DNA of 57,661 nucleotides from an uncultured Peptococcaceae bacterium (GCA_900552455.1 URZX01000014.1:1-57661), one strand, 5' to 3'; numbered from the stretch's first letter, positions 31,864 through 43,237 are shown. Made by a program: numbers and translations. Notes: generated by a model from the sequence alone, not told the origin.

Positions 31864-33279
31864 TTATAATATGTACTTATCGAGCTGGTTCTCGATAATG
31901 TTCAGCTTGCATACATTTTTCACAAACGCCTCATCAACTACAATTTCCTGATGGCTTCCGCCTGCTTCGTACAAAGTGTCGAGCAGGGCTTTTTCCATAA
32001 CAGAAACCAATCGTCGAGCACCTAGATCTTCCTCATTTTCGTTCAGTTCATACGCGTATTCCGCGATCGCCTCCAGTCCGTCTTCTGTGAATGTCAGTGC
32101 TGTATCGTCAACAGCCAGTAAGGCTTCGTATTTTTCCGGCAGTGAATGCTCTGTCTCGGTGAGGATGCGGACAAAATCGTGCTTGTCCAGGGAGTGCAGC
32201 TGCACCTTGTAAGGAAAACGCCCCTGCAACTCTGGAATGAGATCCTCCGGCTTGCTCACATGGAAGGCGCCGGCAGCGATGAAGAGGATGTGGTCGGTTT
32301 TGATCGGGCCATACTTGGTCTTCACGACGCTGCCTTCGACGATCGGCAGAATGTCGCGCTGCACGCCTTCGCGGGAAACGCCGGCGCCGCCGCCGTTCAC
32401 ATTGGTCTCGGCGATCTTGTCGATCTCGTCGATAAAGATGATGCCGTGGTTTTCTGCCAGCGCGATGGCTTCCTGGGCCACGAGGTCTTCGTCGATGAGC
32501 TTTTCTGCTTCCTCTTCGGCGAGAATATCCCGCGCTTCGGTGACGGTCACACGTTTTTTCTTCTTCTTCGCCGGCATGATGTTTTTCATCATATCGTTCA
32601 TATTATCCATGACCTGGTCCATGCCGGTTGCGGAGAGCATGTCGTTGGTCATACGCTTTTCTTCAACCTCGATCTCGATGACCTGGTCGTCAAATTCGTG
32701 GCGACGCAGCTTCTCCTTGAAGATCACCTTCTGGTCGTTGCAACGCCGTTCTTCTTCGGCGTCGGCGGCGCTGTCGCTCTGCTGCTGTGCGCCGAAGAGC
32801 ATCTCAAAGGGATTATTGCCGCTGCGCTGCTTTTTCTTTGACGGCACGAGGATATCGATGAGTCGCTCTGTCGCGAGCTTCTGCGCTTCGCCCTGCACGG
32901 CTTTGATCTTTTCAGCGCGCACCAGACGGATCGACGCTTCCACGAGATCGCGCACCATGCTCTCGACATCACGGCCGACGTAGCCGACCTCGGTGAATTT
33001 TGTCGCTTCCACCTTGACAAACGGTGTGCCCAGGATCTTGCTGGCGCGGCGCACGATCTCTGTCTTGCCGACGCCTGTCGGGCCCATCATGATGATGTTG
33101 CTCGGCGAGATCTCCTCCTGCATCTCCTTCGGCAGGCGGCTGCGCCGATAGCGATTGCGGATCGCGATGGCGATGCTCTTCTTGGCTTCGTCCTGGCCGA
33201 TGATGTATTTGTCGAGATGAGCGACGATCTCCTTGGGCATCATGTTCGGGATCTTGATCGGTTCATTGGCCTCACTCAT
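31864..33279 (-). CDS. hslU: ATP-dependent protease ATPase subunit HslU
   Basis: The 471-aa AAA+ unfoldase has the pattern [20 protein letters not shown] at the N-terminus, Walker [12 protein letters not shown], pore motif [14 protein letters not shown], Walker [13 protein letters not shown] and a C-terminal tail ending in DKYIL that docks in HslV. An intermediate domain (residues about 115-235, charged) includes a Gln/Ser-rich stretch. ATG 33279 was chosen 6 nt after GGAGG; it overlaps the hslV stop by 8 bp. It forms the HslUV protease with the adjacent gene product. Confidence 0.97.
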   Translation of the reverse strand: MSEANEPIKIPNMMPKEIVAHLDKYIIGQDEAKKSIAIAIRNRYRRSRLPKEMQEEISPSNIIMMGPTGVGKTEIVRRASKILGTPFVKVEATKFTEVGYVGRDVESMVRDLVEASIRLVRAEKIKAVQGEAQKLATERLIDILVPSKKKQRSGNNPFEMLFGAQQQSDSAADAEEERRCNDQKVIFKEKLRRHEFDDQVIEIEVEEKRMTNDMLSATGMDQVMDNMNDMMKNIMPAKKKKKRVTVTEARDILAEEEAEKLIDEDLVAQEAIALAENHGIIFIDEIDKIAETNVNGGGAGVSREGVQRDILPIVEGSVVKTKYGPIKTDHILFIAAGAFHVSKPEDLIPELQGRFPYKVQLHSLDKHDFVRILTETEHSLPEKYEALLAVDDTALTFTEDGLEAIAEYAYELNENEEDLGARRLVSVMEKALLDTLYEAGGSHQEIVVDEAFVKNVCKLNIIENQLDKYIL

Positions 33280-33829
33280 GCGCATCCTCCCCTCCAATCT
33301 CTTCGACGATGATGTTGTCGTTGGTGTACACGCAGATGCTCGCGGCGATCTCCAGAGATTTGCGCGCGATCTCCGCTGCTGAGAGCTCGGTGTTTTCCTT
33401 CAGCGCGCGGGCGGCGGCCAGCGCATAATTGCCGCCGGAGCCGATCGCCGCAATGCCTTCGTCTGGCACGATGACCTCGCCATTGCCGCTGACGAGGAAG
33501 AGATCTGTGCCATCTGCGAGCAGGAGCAGTGCTTCCAAATTGCGCGCCACCTTTTCGCTGCGCCATTCCTTGGCCAGCTCCACCGCTGCCCGGGCGAGCT
33601 GCCCGTGGCATTGCTCCAGATGATTTTCAAATTTGTCAAATAGGATAAACGCATCTGCCACCGAACCGGCAAAGCCTGCGACAACCTTGTCGCCATACAG
33701 TCGGCGCACCTTTCTGGCAGTGCCCTTCATGATCGTGGTCTCGCCCATGGTCACCTGACCATCTCCAGCCATGGCGATCCTGCCATTTTTCTGGACAGCC
33801 ACGATCGTTGTTGAATGAAAAGTCGTCAT
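33272..33829 (-). CDS. hslV: ATP-dependent protease peptidase subunit HslV
   Basis: The 185-aa N-terminal-nucleophile peptidase has a short propeptide (MTTFHS) before TTIVAV, whose first Thr would be the nucleophile. It also shows [24 protein letters not shown] and [16 protein letters not shown]. This is the Thr type; Bacillus subtilis ClpQ uses Ser. It partners with HslU, is encoded first and overlaps hslU by 8 bp. It follows xerC by 11 bp. Confidence 0.97.
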   Translation of the reverse strand: MTTFHSTTIVAVQKNGRIAMAGDGQVTMGETTIMKGTARKVRRLYGDKVVAGFAGSVADAFILFDKFENHLEQCHGQLARAAVELAKEWRSEKVARNLEALLLLADGTDLFLVSGNGEVIVPDEGIAAIGSGGNYALAAARALKENTELSAAEIARKSLEIAASICVYTNDNIIVEEIGGEDAHE

Positions 33830-33840
33830 TTTATCGCTCC

Positions 33841-34746
33841 TTATGCATGAGGATGCCCGGCGTTGTAGAGCTCGCGCAGCCTCGTAGAAGAAACCTTCGT
33901 ATAGATCTGTGTTGTGGACAGACTGCTGTGACCCAAAAGCTCCTGGATCATTTTCAGATCTGCGCCGTGGTCCAGGAGATGCGTCGCGAAGCTGTGGCGA
34001 AAGCTGTGCGGCGACACATGATAATGCAGCGCGCCCTGTCGGACATATTTGTCAATGATGTAGATCACACCGCGCCGCGTCAATCGCGCGCCCATGTGGT
34101 TCAACAGCAGCGCCGATTTTTCCGGCGCGCCCTTGGCTTTTTCTGCAAGCAGCGCGCGACCACCGCCGGCCTCCAGATAGCGCGCGAGGATCTCCTGCGT
34201 TTTTCTGCTCAGCGGCACGATGCGCTCCTTGTTGCCCTTGCCGATGACGCGCATATGCGCGCCGGACTGCACATCGCAGATATCCACTGCGCACACCTCC
34301 GACACACGCATACCGGAACCGTAGAGCAGCTCAAACAACACCTGATCCCGCTGGGACAGGGGATCGTCTTTTTTATAAATCTGCGAGAAAAATTCTTCCA
34401 TGTCCACTTCCTTGATCACCTTGGGCAGGGGCTTGTCCTTTTTCGGCGAGTGGATCGTCTGAAACGGATTCACCTGGACAGCGTGGATCTCGATCAGATA
34501 AGCGTAAAACCGCTTAATGCTGGAAATTTTTCTCGAAAGGGAATTTTTCGATAATTTTTCGCGGCTCAAACGGAACAACCAGGAGCGCGCCACCACCTTG
34601 TCGACTTCCGGAAGGGCAATGCCCTCCTTGTCGAGCCAGCGCAGATACTGATCGACATCCCGCTCATACGCGGCGATCGTATTTTCGCTGAGCTTGCGTT
34701 CGTAGCGCAGGTATTCCGTAAAGCCTTCGCGCAGGTCATCGTACAT
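33841..34746 (-). CDS. xerC: Tyrosine recombinase XerC
   Basis: The 301-aa protein has an N-terminal SAM-like core-binding domain ([20 protein letters not shown]) and a C-terminal catalytic domain with Arg ([13 protein letters not shown]), Lys ([14 protein letters not shown]), His-x-x-Arg ([14 protein letters not shown]), His ([14 protein letters not shown]) and the final Tyr in IYTKV. With XerD it resolves chromosome dimers at dif. ATG 34746 lies within the trmFO tail (11-bp overlap); a longer frame would run deep into trmFO. Its place between trmFO and hslV is typical for Bacillota XerC, though some such genes are called codV. Confidence 0.95.
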   Translation of the reverse strand: MYDDLREGFTEYLRYERKLSENTIAAYERDVDQYLRWLDKEGIALPEVDKVVARSWLFRLSREKLSKNSLSRKISSIKRFYAYLIEIHAVQVNPFQTIHSPKKDKPLPKVIKEVDMEEFFSQIYKKDDPLSQRDQVLFELLYGSGMRVSEVCAVDICDVQSGAHMRVIGKGNKERIVPLSRKTQEILARYLEAGGGRALLAEKAKGAPEKSALLLNHMGARLTRRGVIYIIDKYVRQGALHYHVSPHSFRHSFATHLLDHGADLKMIQELLGHSSLSTTQIYTKVSSTRLRELYNAGHPHA

Positions 34747-36061
34747 GATTTTCTTCCATCCATTCAGCCAGATCGCCCAGCGCCCGCTCTGCGTAATAGG
34801 CGTTGCGCTCTTTTTTGGAACGCAGGCGTCGCTCTGGCGATGGCAAGAGGCCAAAATTGATGTTCATCGGCTGAAAATGATCTGTCGGCGAATTGCCAAC
34901 GTGGTTCATCAGCGCGCCGATGGCCGTCGTTCGTGGAAAAACGAGCGGCGCTTCGCCATGCGCGAGACGCGCAGCATTGATCCCGGCGACCAGCCCGCTG
35001 GCTGTCGATTCGATGTAGCCCTCCACGCCTGTCATCTGCCCGGCGAAGAAAATGTTCTCCTTCGCTTTCATCTGGCAGGTGTCGCGGAGCACCATCGGCC
35101 CGTTGAGGAAGGTGTTGCGATGCATCACCCCGTAGCGCACGATCTCGGCATTTGCCAGCGCGGGGATCGTCTGGATGACTTTTTTCTGATCGCCCCATTT
35201 TGTGCGCGTCTGAAAGCCGACCATATTCAGCAGGCGGCCTTCTTCGTCCTCGCGGCGCAGCTGCACCACAGCAAACGGCGTTTCGCCGGTGTGCGGATCG
35301 CGCAGGCCGACGGGCTTCATCGGGCCGAAGAGCAGCGTTTGATAGCCGCGCTTGGCCATCGTCTCGACCGGCATGCACCCCTCAAAAAAGATCTCCTTTT
35401 CAAAATCCTTCGTCGGGATCCACTCTGCGCCCATGAGCGTGTCGTAAAACACGCGGTATTCCTCGGCGGTCAGCGGGCAGTTCAGATAATCTGCGCCCTC
35501 GCCCTTGTCATAGCGCGACTGCCAGAATGCGCGGGTCATATCCACGCTCTCTGCTGTCACGATCGGCGCTGCCGCGTCGTAGAAATAGAGCGTGTCCGCG
35601 CCTGTCAGCGCTTTGATCGAGGAAAACAGGGCGTCCGAGGTCAGCGGTCCCGAGGCACAAACGACCACGTCGTTCTCCGGCAGCGCTTCTACCTCTTCGC
35701 AGATCACCTCGATGTTTGGATGAGCTTTGATCTTTTCTGTGATCCAGGCGGAAAACGCCTCACGATCGACCGCCTGCGCACCACCGGCAGGCACACGCGT
35801 GTGGTCCGCCGCTTCCATGACAAGCGAGCCCATGCGGCGCAGCTCCTCCTTGAGCAGCCCGGGACCGCTCGCCAGCTGGTCGGCGCGCAGCGAATTGCTG
35901 CAGACCAGCTCAGCAAAGCCGCCGGTGTGGTGGGCGACCGTCTGTTTCTGCGGGCGCATTTCGTAGAGTCTGACAGAGCATCCCCGGCTGGCGATCTGCC
36001 AGGCCGCTTCCGATCCTGCCAGACCGGCGCCGATCACCGTGATTGTGTTTGTCTCAGTCAT
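34736..36061 (-). CDS. trmFO: Folate/FAD-dependent tRNA (uracil-5-)-methyltransferase TrmFO
   Basis: The 441-aa flavoprotein makes m5U54 in the tRNA T-loop using methylenetetrahydrofolate. The FAD motif is [19 protein letters not shown] at the N-terminus, with LYEMRP shortly after. Family blocks [39 protein letters not shown] and [20 protein letters not shown] are present. The first ATG at 36073 and the one at 36061 are both possible; 36061 gives the more typical N-terminus. It overlaps the topA stop and the xerC start. Confidence 0.95.
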   Translation of the reverse strand: MTETNTITVIGAGLAGSEAAWQIASRGCSVRLYEMRPQKQTVAHHTGGFAELVCSNSLRADQLASGPGLLKEELRRMGSLVMEAADHTRVPAGGAQAVDREAFSAWITEKIKAHPNIEVICEEVEALPENDVVVCASGPLTSDALFSSIKALTGADTLYFYDAAAPIVTAESVDMTRAFWQSRYDKGEGADYLNCPLTAEEYRVFYDTLMGAEWIPTKDFEKEIFFEGCMPVETMAKRGYQTLLFGPMKPVGLRDPHTGETPFAVVQLRREDEEGRLLNMVGFQTRTKWGDQKKVIQTIPALANAEIVRYGVMHRNTFLNGPMVLRDTCQMKAKENIFFAGQMTGVEGYIESTASGLVAGINAARLAHGEAPLVFPRTTAIGALMNHVGNSPTDHFQPMNINFGLLPSPERRLRSKKERNAYYAERALGDLAEWMEENHVR

Positions 36062-38156
36062 CGCTTTCACCATCGATCTCTACTTTATAATTACAATTCT
36101 TATTGGAACATACTTTGTTGATGCCCTTCTTTGTGGCGTGCTCGACGAGATAGCCTTCGCCGCACTGCGGACAGATCTCACCCGTCGGTTTTTCCCAAGT
36201 GACAAAGTCGCAATCCGGATAACGGTCGCAGCCGTAGAAGACGCGGCCTTTCTTGGAGCGACGCTTGACAACGTGGCCTTCGCCGCATTTTGGACAGATC
36301 ACGCCAATCTCCTCAAACAGCGGGCGGGCATTTTTGCATTCTGGAAATCCTGTGCAAGCCAAAAACTTGCCATAGCGGCCCATTTTGATCGCGAAAGGTC
36401 GGCCGCATTTTTCACAGAGGATGTCTGTGATCTCGTCTTCGATCTTCACATCGTCGCCGATGTTCTGCTCAGCGATGGCGAGCTTTTCGCTGAAGATGTC
36501 GTAGAATTTGCGGATGACTTCCTTCCACTCGCGCTCCCCTTCTTCGATCAGGTCAAGGTCGCTCTCAAGATGCGCTGTGAAATTGACATTGATGATGTCG
36601 CCAAAATTCTGCACCAGGAGCTCATTGACCAGCTCGCCGATCTCCGTCGTGTAGAAGCTTTTCTTTTCGCGGTACACATAGTTGCGCGCTGTGATCGTCT
36701 CGATGATGGAGGCGTAGGTGCTTGGTCGTCCAATGCCCTTTTCCTCCAGCGTTTTGACCAGCGACGCTTCGGTGTAGCGCGCAGGCGTCTGGGTGAAATG
36801 CTGCTCCGGATTGTCCTTGACATGGGTCAGCTTTTCGCCGGCAGTAAGCGCCGGCAGCTCCTTTTCCTTCTTCGCCTCGCTCTGATCGTTGTAGACGATC
36901 TGATAACCAGGGAACACATTCACCGTGTAGCTGGCCGAGAAGCCATAATCGCCTGCGATGATCTCTGCGTTGGTCACGTCGAATTTCGCTGCAGCCATCT
37001 GGCTGGCGATGAAGCGCGACCAGATGAGCTTATAGAGCTTGTACTCGTCGTTTGAGAGATACTGTTTGATGCTCTCTGGATCCTTGTCGATATAAGTCGG
37101 GCGGATCGCTTCGTGGGCATCCTGCACATTTTGGCTGCCACTTTTCTTGCCTGCGCCAGCATGGCCGGAATAATAATTGGCGCCGTAGTGCTCGTTGATA
37201 TAATTACGCGCCTGCTCCTTCGCCTGATCGGAAACACGCGTCGAGTCGGTTCTCATGTAGGTGATCAGCCCGATGCTGCCGGAACGGCCGAGCGTCACAC
37301 CTTCGTACAGTCCCTGGGCGATGCGCATTGTTTTGCGGGCCGTGAAGTTCAGCTTTTTGTTGGCTTCCTGCTGCATCACGCTGGTCGTGAACGGCAGCGG
37401 CGCCTTGCGCTGTTTGCCAGAGGTTTTCACCGAAGCCACCTCATACGCTGCGCCCTTGAGCTCAGCGAGAATGGCGTCCATTTCTTCCTTGGAGCCGATC
37501 GTCGGCAGTTTTTTGCCGTTTTTCCTGGCGAGCTTCGCCTGGAAGGATTTTTTCTCGTGGTTTTTCAGCGTCACTTCCAGCGACCAGTATTCCTCCGGAA
37601 TGAAATCAAGGATCTCTTTTTCGCGCTCACAAATGAGACGCAGCGCCACAGACTGCACGCGTCCGGCGCTGAGGCCTTTTTTCACCTTGCGCCAGAGCAG
37701 CGGGCTCAGCTTGTAGCCGACAATGCGGTCGAGCACGCGGCGCGCCTGCTGCGCATCCACGCGATCCATATCGATCGCACGCGGTTCCTTGATGGCATTT
37801 TTTACAGCATCCTTCGTGATCTCGTTGAAAGAAACACGACATTTGCTGTCCGCGTCGAGACCCAGGATGTACTGCAAATGCCAGGCGATCGCTTCCCCTT
37901 CGCGGTCAGGGTCGCTCGCGAGAAGCACGCGGTCGGCTTTTTTGGCAGCCTTCTTCAGTTCCTTGATCAATGGGCCTTTGCCACGGATATTGATATATTT
38001 TACTGCAAAATCGTTGTCCACATCGACGCCAAACTGGCTCTTTGGAAGATCCCGCACATGCCCCATAGAGGCCGTCACGGAATAATTCTTGCCAAGATAG
38101 CGCTTGATGGTCTTCGCTTTTGCGGGAGATTCTACAATAACTAAGGTTTGTGACAT
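36054..38156 (-). CDS. topA: DNA topoisomerase I
   Basis: The 700-aa type IA topoisomerase starts with a TOPRIM domain ([33 protein letters not shown]). The active-site Tyr lies in [14 protein letters not shown]. Three C-terminal four-Cys zinc ribbons follow ([30 protein letters not shown]) over the last 120 residues. It relaxes negative supercoils. It lies 18 bp after dprA and overlaps trmFO. Confidence 0.97.
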   Translation of the reverse strand: MSQTLVIVESPAKAKTIKRYLGKNYSVTASMGHVRDLPKSQFGVDVDNDFAVKYINIRGKGPLIKELKKAAKKADRVLLASDPDREGEAIAWHLQYILGLDADSKCRVSFNEITKDAVKNAIKEPRAIDMDRVDAQQARRVLDRIVGYKLSPLLWRKVKKGLSAGRVQSVALRLICEREKEILDFIPEEYWSLEVTLKNHEKKSFQAKLARKNGKKLPTIGSKEEMDAILAELKGAAYEVASVKTSGKQRKAPLPFTTSVMQQEANKKLNFTARKTMRIAQGLYEGVTLGRSGSIGLITYMRTDSTRVSDQAKEQARNYINEHYGANYYSGHAGAGKKSGSQNVQDAHEAIRPTYIDKDPESIKQYLSNDEYKLYKLIWSRFIASQMAAAKFDVTNAEIIAGDYGFSASYTVNVFPGYQIVYNDQSEAKKEKELPALTAGEKLTHVKDNPEQHFTQTPARYTEASLVKTLEEKGIGRPSTYASIIETITARNYVYREKKSFYTTEIGELVNELLVQNFGDIINVNFTAHLESDLDLIEEGEREWKEVIRKFYDIFSEKLAIAEQNIGDDVKIEDEITDILCEKCGRPFAIKMGRYGKFLACTGFPECKNARPLFEEIGVICPKCGEGHVVKRRSKKGRVFYGCDRYPDCDFVTWEKPTGEICPQCGEGYLVEHATKKGINKVCSNKNCNYKVEIDGESDD

Positions 38157-38174
38157 AAAAGCAATACCTCTTAC

Positions 38175-39275
38175 TCAACTATCAATTTTCGCATACCGTC
38201 TGCCGTAATCCTGCAGCACGATATCCTCTAATTCAAATTCGAGCAGCACTCCGTTCACCGTATTCACCGGCAGCTTGCTGGCTGCGCAGATCTCCTCCAC
38301 GCTTTGCGGCACGCTGCTGAGCGCATTGTAGACCTTCTGCTCTTCCGGTGAGAACGCCCGCGTCTTTTTCTCAGGCGCTGCTTCCTTGAACAGCGTGATC
38401 TGCCCAAATTCTTCTAATATATCTGTCGCCTGCGCCACCAGCTTCGCACCGTCCTTGATCAGACGGTGACAGCCTACAGACTCAGGGCTGGTGATGAGCC
38501 CAGGGACAGCGAACACTTCTTTTCCATATTCCAGCGCATAGCTGGCGCTGATCAGCGAGCCGCTCTTTTTCGCCGCCTCAACCACGACCAGCCCATCAGA
38601 CAGACCGGCGATGATGCGGTTGCGCGCTGGAAAATGCCAGGCCGTCGCCGGCGCGCCCAGCGGCCATTCAGAAACGATGGCACCGCAGGGATGGCTGGTG
38701 ATCGCATCATACATCTTCGCGTTTTCACGCGGGTAGATCCTGTCGATGCCGCAGCCCAGCACAGCGATCGTGCCGCCTGGGCCTTCGATCGCGCCCTTGT
38801 GGGCGTTGACGTCGATCCCTTTCGCGAGGCCGCTGATGATGCAGACGCCTTCTGCCGAAAGGTTTTTCGCCAGTGTGTAGGAAACATTTTTCCCGTACGG
38901 CGTCGCACGACGGCTGCCAACCATGCCGATGTTCAGAGAAGCTGGCTGAAACTGTCCTTTGATATAGAGCAGACTCGGTGGCTTGTACACTTCCTTTAAG
39001 CACGCTGGATAAGCCGGATCCACATAGCTCAGCACCTGGATGTGCATATCTGCCAGAAGCTTTTCGCGCAAGCTGGCGCGCTCCGGCGAATAATACTCAC
39101 ACCAGGCCTGCCATTTTTCTTTCGGAAGTTCCGGCACTGCTTGCGAGAGCTGGTCGAGATCCGCTGCGCACAGCATCTCCTCGTCCAGCCGCATCATCAC
39201 GAGCCGCAAGCTCTCACTTGCGCTCTCGCCCCAGACGTCGTGCAGCAAAGTAAACAGGACGTTGTTTCTCATCAT
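38175..39275 (-). CDS. dprA: DNA-processing protein DprA
   Basis: In this 366-aa protein, residues about 85-300 form the Rossmann-like DprA core (GMVGSRRATPYGKNVSYTLA, IISGLAKGIDVNAHKGAI, AVLGCGIDRIYPRENA, FPARNRIIAGLSDGLVVVEA). The C-terminal 60 residues are a winged-helix-like domain. It loads RecA onto incoming single-stranded DNA during natural transformation; it is widespread also in bacteria not known to be competent. It starts with two consecutive ATGs after GGAGGAG. It heads the operon that runs to codY. Confidence 0.95.
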   Translation of the reverse strand: MMRNNVLFTLLHDVWGESASESLRLVMMRLDEEMLCAADLDQLSQAVPELPKEKWQAWCEYYSPERASLREKLLADMHIQVLSYVDPAYPACLKEVYKPPSLLYIKGQFQPASLNIGMVGSRRATPYGKNVSYTLAKNLSAEGVCIISGLAKGIDVNAHKGAIEGPGGTIAVLGCGIDRIYPRENAKMYDAITSHPCGAIVSEWPLGAPATAWHFPARNRIIAGLSDGLVVVEAAKKSGSLISASYALEYGKEVFAVPGLITSPESVGCHRLIKDGAKLVAQATDILEEFGQITLFKEAAPEKKTRAFSPEEQKVYNALSSVPQSVEEICAASKLPVNTVNGVLLEFELEDIVLQDYGRRYAKIDS

Positions 39276-39360
39276 ACTCCTCCATACTACATCATTCCAA
39301 TTGTAGCATTAAATCATTTGCTTGTATAGGTAAAACAGAGAAATATTTCGATTTTTTTAA

Positions 39361-39999
39361 TCATTTAGAATTATTTCTTCCATCAGCGGAAGGACATTGG
39401 TCATGCACACAACATTCATCACACAACGGGCGCTGCGCCTTGCAGATTTTTCGCCCGTGCCAGATGAAAAGATGGTGGGCGCTGCACCAGAGTTCTTCTG
39501 GGATCGTCGCCATCAGCTGCTGCTCCACGCCTTCCACTGTTTTGTGCTTGGCAAAACCGAGCCGCTGCGTCACGCGGAAAACGTGGGTGTCCACAGCGAA
39601 CGCCGGAATATGAAAAGCGTTGCAGAGCACCACGTTCGCCGTTTTGCGGCCAACGCCCGGCAGCTCCTGCAGCTTCTCGCGTTCCGCTGGCACCTCGCCG
39701 TGGTATTTCTCCACGAGCATTTTCGACGCCTTGATGATGCTTTTGCTCTTGTTGCGATAGAGCCCGATCGAATTGATGTCCTGCGCCAGCGCTTCCTCCG
39801 ACACCTGGCTCATCTCAAAAGCCGTCGGATATTTTGCGAACAGCCCCGGCGTCACCATATTCACACGCACGTCTGTGGACTGCGCCGAAAGGATCGTCGC
39901 TACCAGGAGCTCAAACGGCGTGTGGAAATTCAATCCCGAGCCGATCTCACCATAATTTTCATCCAGGATCTCTAAGATCTGCGCTTGTCTTTCATCCAT
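39361..39999 (-). CDS. nth: Endonuclease III
   Basis: The 212-aa HhH-GPD glycosylase/AP lyase has catalytic Lys in the IGLYRNKSKSI region, the helix-hairpin-helix ELPGVGRKTANVVL with Asp downstream in AVDTHVFRVTQR, and the [4Fe-4S] pattern C-x6-C-x2-C-x5-C (CKAQRPLCDECCVHDQC). It removes oxidised pyrimidines. It stands alone between dprA and the mecA terminator. Confidence 0.96.
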   Translation of the reverse strand: MDERQAQILEILDENYGEIGSGLNFHTPFELLVATILSAQSTDVRVNMVTPGLFAKYPTAFEMSQVSEEALAQDINSIGLYRNKSKSIIKASKMLVEKYHGEVPAEREKLQELPGVGRKTANVVLCNAFHIPAFAVDTHVFRVTQRLGFAKHKTVEGVEQQLMATIPEELWCSAHHLFIWHGRKICKAQRPLCDECCVHDQCPSADGRNNSK

Positions 40000-40011
40000 T
40001 TTGCTTCTCCC

Positions 40012-40046
40012 AAAAAAGCACTGTATACCATGGCGTATACAGTGCT
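40012..40046 (-). terminator. Rho-independent terminator after mecA
   Basis: The arms AGCACTGTATAC/GTATACAGTGCT (40017-40028 with 40035-40046) have a T6 tail on the minus strand. Confidence 0.93.
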
Positions 40047-40051
40047 CACTG

Positions 40052-40579
40052 TTATAGATTTCCCAGGACCATCAGAGCCTTTTCGCTGATCAACAGCTGT
40101 CCATGTTCATCCAGGAACTCTCTGGTCATCTGCGTCATTTCACCATATTCAACGAAGTGTCCGCGCATCTCTTCAGCGATGCCGTTGACATCGTGAACGT
40201 ACAGCTCGTAGCGCTCGTTGTATTTGTACAGGGCGCTGTCGCTGTCGGCGCCGTCCTTGACGAGCTTCGCCAGCTCGATCACATCGTCCAGCTCGCCAAA
40301 CTCGAACACCGCCCATGGCTCGTCGACTGTGCCGTTTGCCACGAAGAGATCGAAGTTGACGTCCTCGGCGTTGATCTTGGTGATCGTCAGGATCATGCTC
40401 TCTTCCGAGAGTGGATAGGCCTCGACCATCAGGCTTGTGTTGTGGACCACTTCGAAGCCAAATTGAAGCCGCGCCTGTTCAATGATGTCCCTGAATAATG
40501 CTCTCATGTCTCTGCCAAACATGTCGTTTTTGGTGACGATGATCTGCAGCTGGTCATCGTTGACAAGATTGATCTTCAT
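40052..40579 (-). CDS. mecA: MecA/NegA-family adaptor protein
   Basis: The 175-aa acidic protein resembles MecA-type Clp adaptors: a short N-terminal substrate-binding half (MKINLVNDDQLQIIVTKNDM) and a C-terminal half with FEFGELDDVIELAKLV, LYKYNERYELYVHDV and a helical tail. MecA-type adaptors target proteins to ClpC. It is shorter than Bacillus MecA (about 218 aa) but close to clostridial forms. GGAGGCCGC precedes ATG 40579. It is followed by its own terminator and preceded by tsaD after 33 bp. Confidence 0.82.
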   Translation of the reverse strand: MKINLVNDDQLQIIVTKNDMFGRDMRALFRDIIEQARLQFGFEVVHNTSLMVEAYPLSEESMILTITKINAEDVNFDLFVANGTVDEPWAVFEFGELDDVIELAKLVKDGADSDSALYKYNERYELYVHDVNGIAEEMRGHFVEYGEMTQMTREFLDEHGQLLISEKALMVLGNL

Positions 40580-40612
40580 TTTGCGGCCTCCTTCCCGTAA
40601 ACAAAAATTGTG

Positions 40613-41653
40613 CTACTGTTTCATATTGATAACATACTCGGAAAACGGTAATTGTGCAACTGCATTCAGATCATAACCGGCAAATTCATTTCTATCATAT
40701 TTATAAGCTGCTGCCGCGCCGATCATCGCAGCGTTGTCGGTGCACAGCGAGAGCGGCGGATAATAAAGCGCGTAGCCAGCGTCGGTGCAAAGCTGTTCAA
40801 AGCGCGCGCGGATGCGGGAGTTTGCCGAAACGCCGCCGGCAAGGAGCAGCGTATGAATGTCGTGCTCCTGCATGGCCTGCGCCGTGTGGCTGGCGAGCAC
40901 ATCGACGACCGCCTCCTGAAAGCTTGCCGCCACATTGGCGCGGTCGATCGTCTCGCCCTTCATCTCCGCCTGATTGAGATAATTCAACACCGCAGATTTC
41001 AAGCCGCTGAAGCTGAAATTGAGCGGCTCGTCGAGCTTGGCGCGGGGAAACGCGATTGCTGATGGATCGCCTTCCCTGGCCAGCGCGTCGATCTTTGGTC
41101 CGCCTGGATAGCCCAGGCCGATGGCGCGCGCCACTTTGTCAAAGGCTTCGCCGGCTGCATCGTCCACCGTTTGCCCGAGAATCTCATAGTCACCGTGGGC
41201 AGCGATCTTGACAATGTTCGTGTGACCACCGGAAACAACCAAACAGATACACGGCAGTGTGATCTCCGGATGCGCCAGAAAGTTCGCGTAAATATGCCCT
41301 TCGATATGGTGCACGCCGATGAGCGGTTTTTCCAGCGCATAAGCCAGCCCCTTGGCTGTGCTCAGGCCAACCAGGAGCGCACCGATCAGCCCCGGCCCCA
41401 TAGTCACAGCGATGGCGTCGAGCTCTGCAAAGCTGTAGCCGCTTTCTGCCAGCGCTTCTTCTATGACAATATCAATGTATTCCAAATGCTTGCGCGATGC
41501 CACCTCCGGCACCACGCCGCCAAATTTTTCATGGATCTTGATCTGCGTCGAAACCACATTCGCGCAGATCTCATGGCCATCGCGGATCACCGCACAGGCT
41601 GTTTCATCACAGCTGGATTCAATAGCCAGGATCACACTTCTCAATTCATTCAT
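40613..41653 (-). CDS. tsaD: tRNA N6-threonylcarbamoyladenosine synthase subunit TsaD
   Basis: The 346-aa ASKHA-fold protein has [14 protein letters not shown] at the N-terminus, the metal-binding His pair in [42 protein letters not shown] and [10 protein letters not shown]. It transfers the threonylcarbamoyl group to A37 of ANN-reading tRNAs together with TsaB and TsaE, both encoded just upstream. ATG 41653 overlaps the rimI stop by 8 bp. Confidence 0.97.
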   Translation of the reverse strand: MNELRSVILAIESSCDETACAVIRDGHEICANVVSTQIKIHEKFGGVVPEVASRKHLEYIDIVIEEALAESGYSFAELDAIAVTMGPGLIGALLVGLSTAKGLAYALEKPLIGVHHIEGHIYANFLAHPEITLPCICLVVSGGHTNIVKIAAHGDYEILGQTVDDAAGEAFDKVARAIGLGYPGGPKIDALAREGDPSAIAFPRAKLDEPLNFSFSGLKSAVLNYLNQAEMKGETIDRANVAASFQEAVVDVLASHTAQAMQEHDIHTLLLAGGVSANSRIRARFEQLCTDAGYALYYPPLSLCTDNAAMIGAAAAYKYDRNEFAGYDLNAVAQLPFSEYVINMKQ

Positions 41654-42092
41654 TTTTCCTCTTCCATTCCATCATGAGCGCGTCGGCGCCATCATGATAA
41701 TATGCCGTTCGTTTGCTGAACGTCTCAAACCCACAGGCTTCGTATAATTTCACCGCAGCGAGATTGTGCGCGTTCACCTCGAGCAGGCAGCGCTCTGCCG
41801 CCAAAAGGTCCAGCACCGCTGTGAGCATACGGCGTCCCTTATGCGCGCCGCGCTGTTCTGGCGCAATGCCAAGCCGCTCGATCTCCGCTTCGCCGTCAAA
41901 GACGGTGAGGATGATGTAGCCGATCGCCTGCTCCTCTTCCAGGAGCAGAAAGGCCTTGCGGATCGAGGCTGCGAGAAATGCATCCAGCGCTTCCTCCGAC
42001 CACGCGTCGTCGGGAAAACACGCCGCTTCCAGCACGCTCAACGCACGCAGCTTTTCTGCGCCAGCGACCTGCTCAATCCTCAAGGGACTCAC
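41646..42092 (-). CDS. rimI: Ribosomal-protein-alanine N-acetyltransferase RimI
   Basis: The 148-aa GNAT acetyltransferase has [16 protein letters not shown], acetyl-CoA motif A in [19 protein letters not shown] and motif B with [19 protein letters not shown]. Sitting between tsaB and tsaD is its usual place. The start is the GTG at 42092, about 9 nt after GAGG, and it overlaps the tsaB end by 20 bp; the first ATG in frame is far too late. Its target may be ribosomal protein S18 or others. Confidence 0.92.
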   Translation of the reverse strand: MSPLRIEQVAGAEKLRALSVLEAACFPDDAWSEEALDAFLAASIRKAFLLLEEEQAIGYIILTVFDGEAEIERLGIAPEQRGAHKGRRMLTAVLDLLAAERCLLEVNAHNLAAVKLYEACGFETFSKRTAYYHDGADALMMEWKRKNE

Positions 42093-42798
42093 CTGGATGC
42101 GCCTCGCGCCATTTAATCACCGCTTCGGATTCGCGCAGATACATCGGCTCCACGCGCATGCCGTGCAGATCCGCCCAGGCTGCCGCTTCTTTTTCAGCGA
42201 GCAGCGCCAGCGCATCGGCGCAGACAAATTTTCTGCAGCCTTCGGCGAGCACAGCCTGATCGCCCAGCGTTTCACGGATAGTCTCAGCAAAAACATCCAC
42301 GCCATCGCCAGTGAAATACACCAACGGCGCTCCAGCCACCGCTTTGATCTCCTGCAGAAGATCGGCGATGGCGATCGCCTGATAATCGCTCTGGAGCGTG
42401 ATCTCCTGCCCGTTTGAGCGATAGACTGCGGTATACACCTGCTTGCGGCGGGCGTTCATGATCGGCACGATGAGCCCGCGCACAGCGGCGCCATTTTGCG
42501 CCAGCACATCCAGCGTCGAAAGCGGGATGAGCGGTTTTTTCAGGCCCAGGGCCATGCCCTTTGCTGTGGAAAAGCCAATGCGCAGTCCGGTGAAGGAGCC
42601 TGGCCCTGCCGTGATGGCGATGGCGTCAAACTGCGCCATCTTCATCCCGGTGAGCTGCATGAGATCATCCACCGCCGGCAAGAGCTGCTCCGAATGGGTG
42701 AGCCCGATATTCAATTGTGTGTGGGCGATGATCGCCCCATCTTTCATGATCGCGACGGCGCCTGAGGAGCTCGCCGTATCAAAGGCTAAAATATTCAT
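42073..42798 (-). CDS. tsaB: tRNA t6A synthesis accessory protein TsaB
   Basis: The 241-aa ASKHA-fold TsaD paralogue has AFDTASSSGAVAIM at the N-terminus, HSEQLLPAVDDLMQ and ITAGPGSFTGLRIGFSTAKG. It lacks the TsaD metal-site His pair. It dimerises with TsaD and binds TsaE in t6A synthesis. It overlaps both tsaE (20 bp) and rimI (20 bp). Confidence 0.95.
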   Translation of the reverse strand: MNILAFDTASSSGAVAIMKDGAIIAHTQLNIGLTHSEQLLPAVDDLMQLTGMKMAQFDAIAITAGPGSFTGLRIGFSTAKGMALGLKKPLIPLSTLDVLAQNGAAVRGLIVPIMNARRKQVYTAVYRSNGQEITLQSDYQAIAIADLLQEIKAVAGAPLVYFTGDGVDVFAETIRETLGDQAVLAEGCRKFVCADALALLAEKEAAAWADLHGMRVEPMYLRESEAVIKWREAHPGESLED

Positions 42799-43237
42799 CG
42801 TAAGCTTCCTTAATATGCGCGCAGTCGCCGTGGATGCTCAGCTCCACCGTGCGCGCGTTTCCATCATGAGCCAGCGAGAGCTGCGCGAAATCCTCCGGCA
42901 AAAAGGCACGCGCGATCTCCGGCCACTCCACCACACAGACGCCGTTGCCGTAGAAATATTCTTCGACGCCGAGGTCGTAGAGCTGCGCCTCTTCTTCCAC
43001 ACGGTAGAGATCCATGTGATAAAGCGGCAGCCGGCCTGTGAAATATTCGTTGATGATCACAAAGGTTGGGCTGTTGACAAACTCTGTCACGCCGAGCCCT
43101 TTGGCAAGGCCCTGCGTGAGCGTCGTTTTGCCGGCGCCGAGATCCCCTTCCAGAATCAGGATGTCTCCCGGCTGAAGGCTGGCGCCGAGTTTTTCGCCCA
43201 GAGCTATTGTCTCTTCATAATCATTGAGTGCGTTCAT
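42779..43237 (-). CDS. tsaE: tRNA t6A synthesis ATPase TsaE
   Basis: The 152-aa P-loop ATPase has Walker A LEGDLGAGKTTLTQGLAKGL near residue 30, NSPTFVIINEY, HMDLYRVEEEAQL and VVEWPEIARAFLP. It is the ATPase of the TsaBDE complex. AAAGGATG precedes ATG 43237. It heads the tsaE-tsaB-rimI-tsaD operon and lies 23 bp from the tRNA terminator, so it may be transcribed partly by read-through from the tRNA promoter. Confidence 0.95.
   Translation of the reverse strand: MNALNDYEETIALGEKLGASLQPGDILILEGDLGAGKTTLTQGLAKGLGVTEFVNSPTFVIINEYFTGRLPLYHMDLYRVEEEAQLYDLGVEEYFYGNGVCVVEWPEIARAFLPEDFAQLSLAHDGNARTVELSIHGDCAHIKEAYDEYFSL

Noticed and set aside
33841..34746. The tyrosine recombinase as a phage or integron integrase
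   Set aside because: It is embedded between trmFO and hslV in the conserved core operon and has XerC length and motifs; no att sites or phage genes are near.
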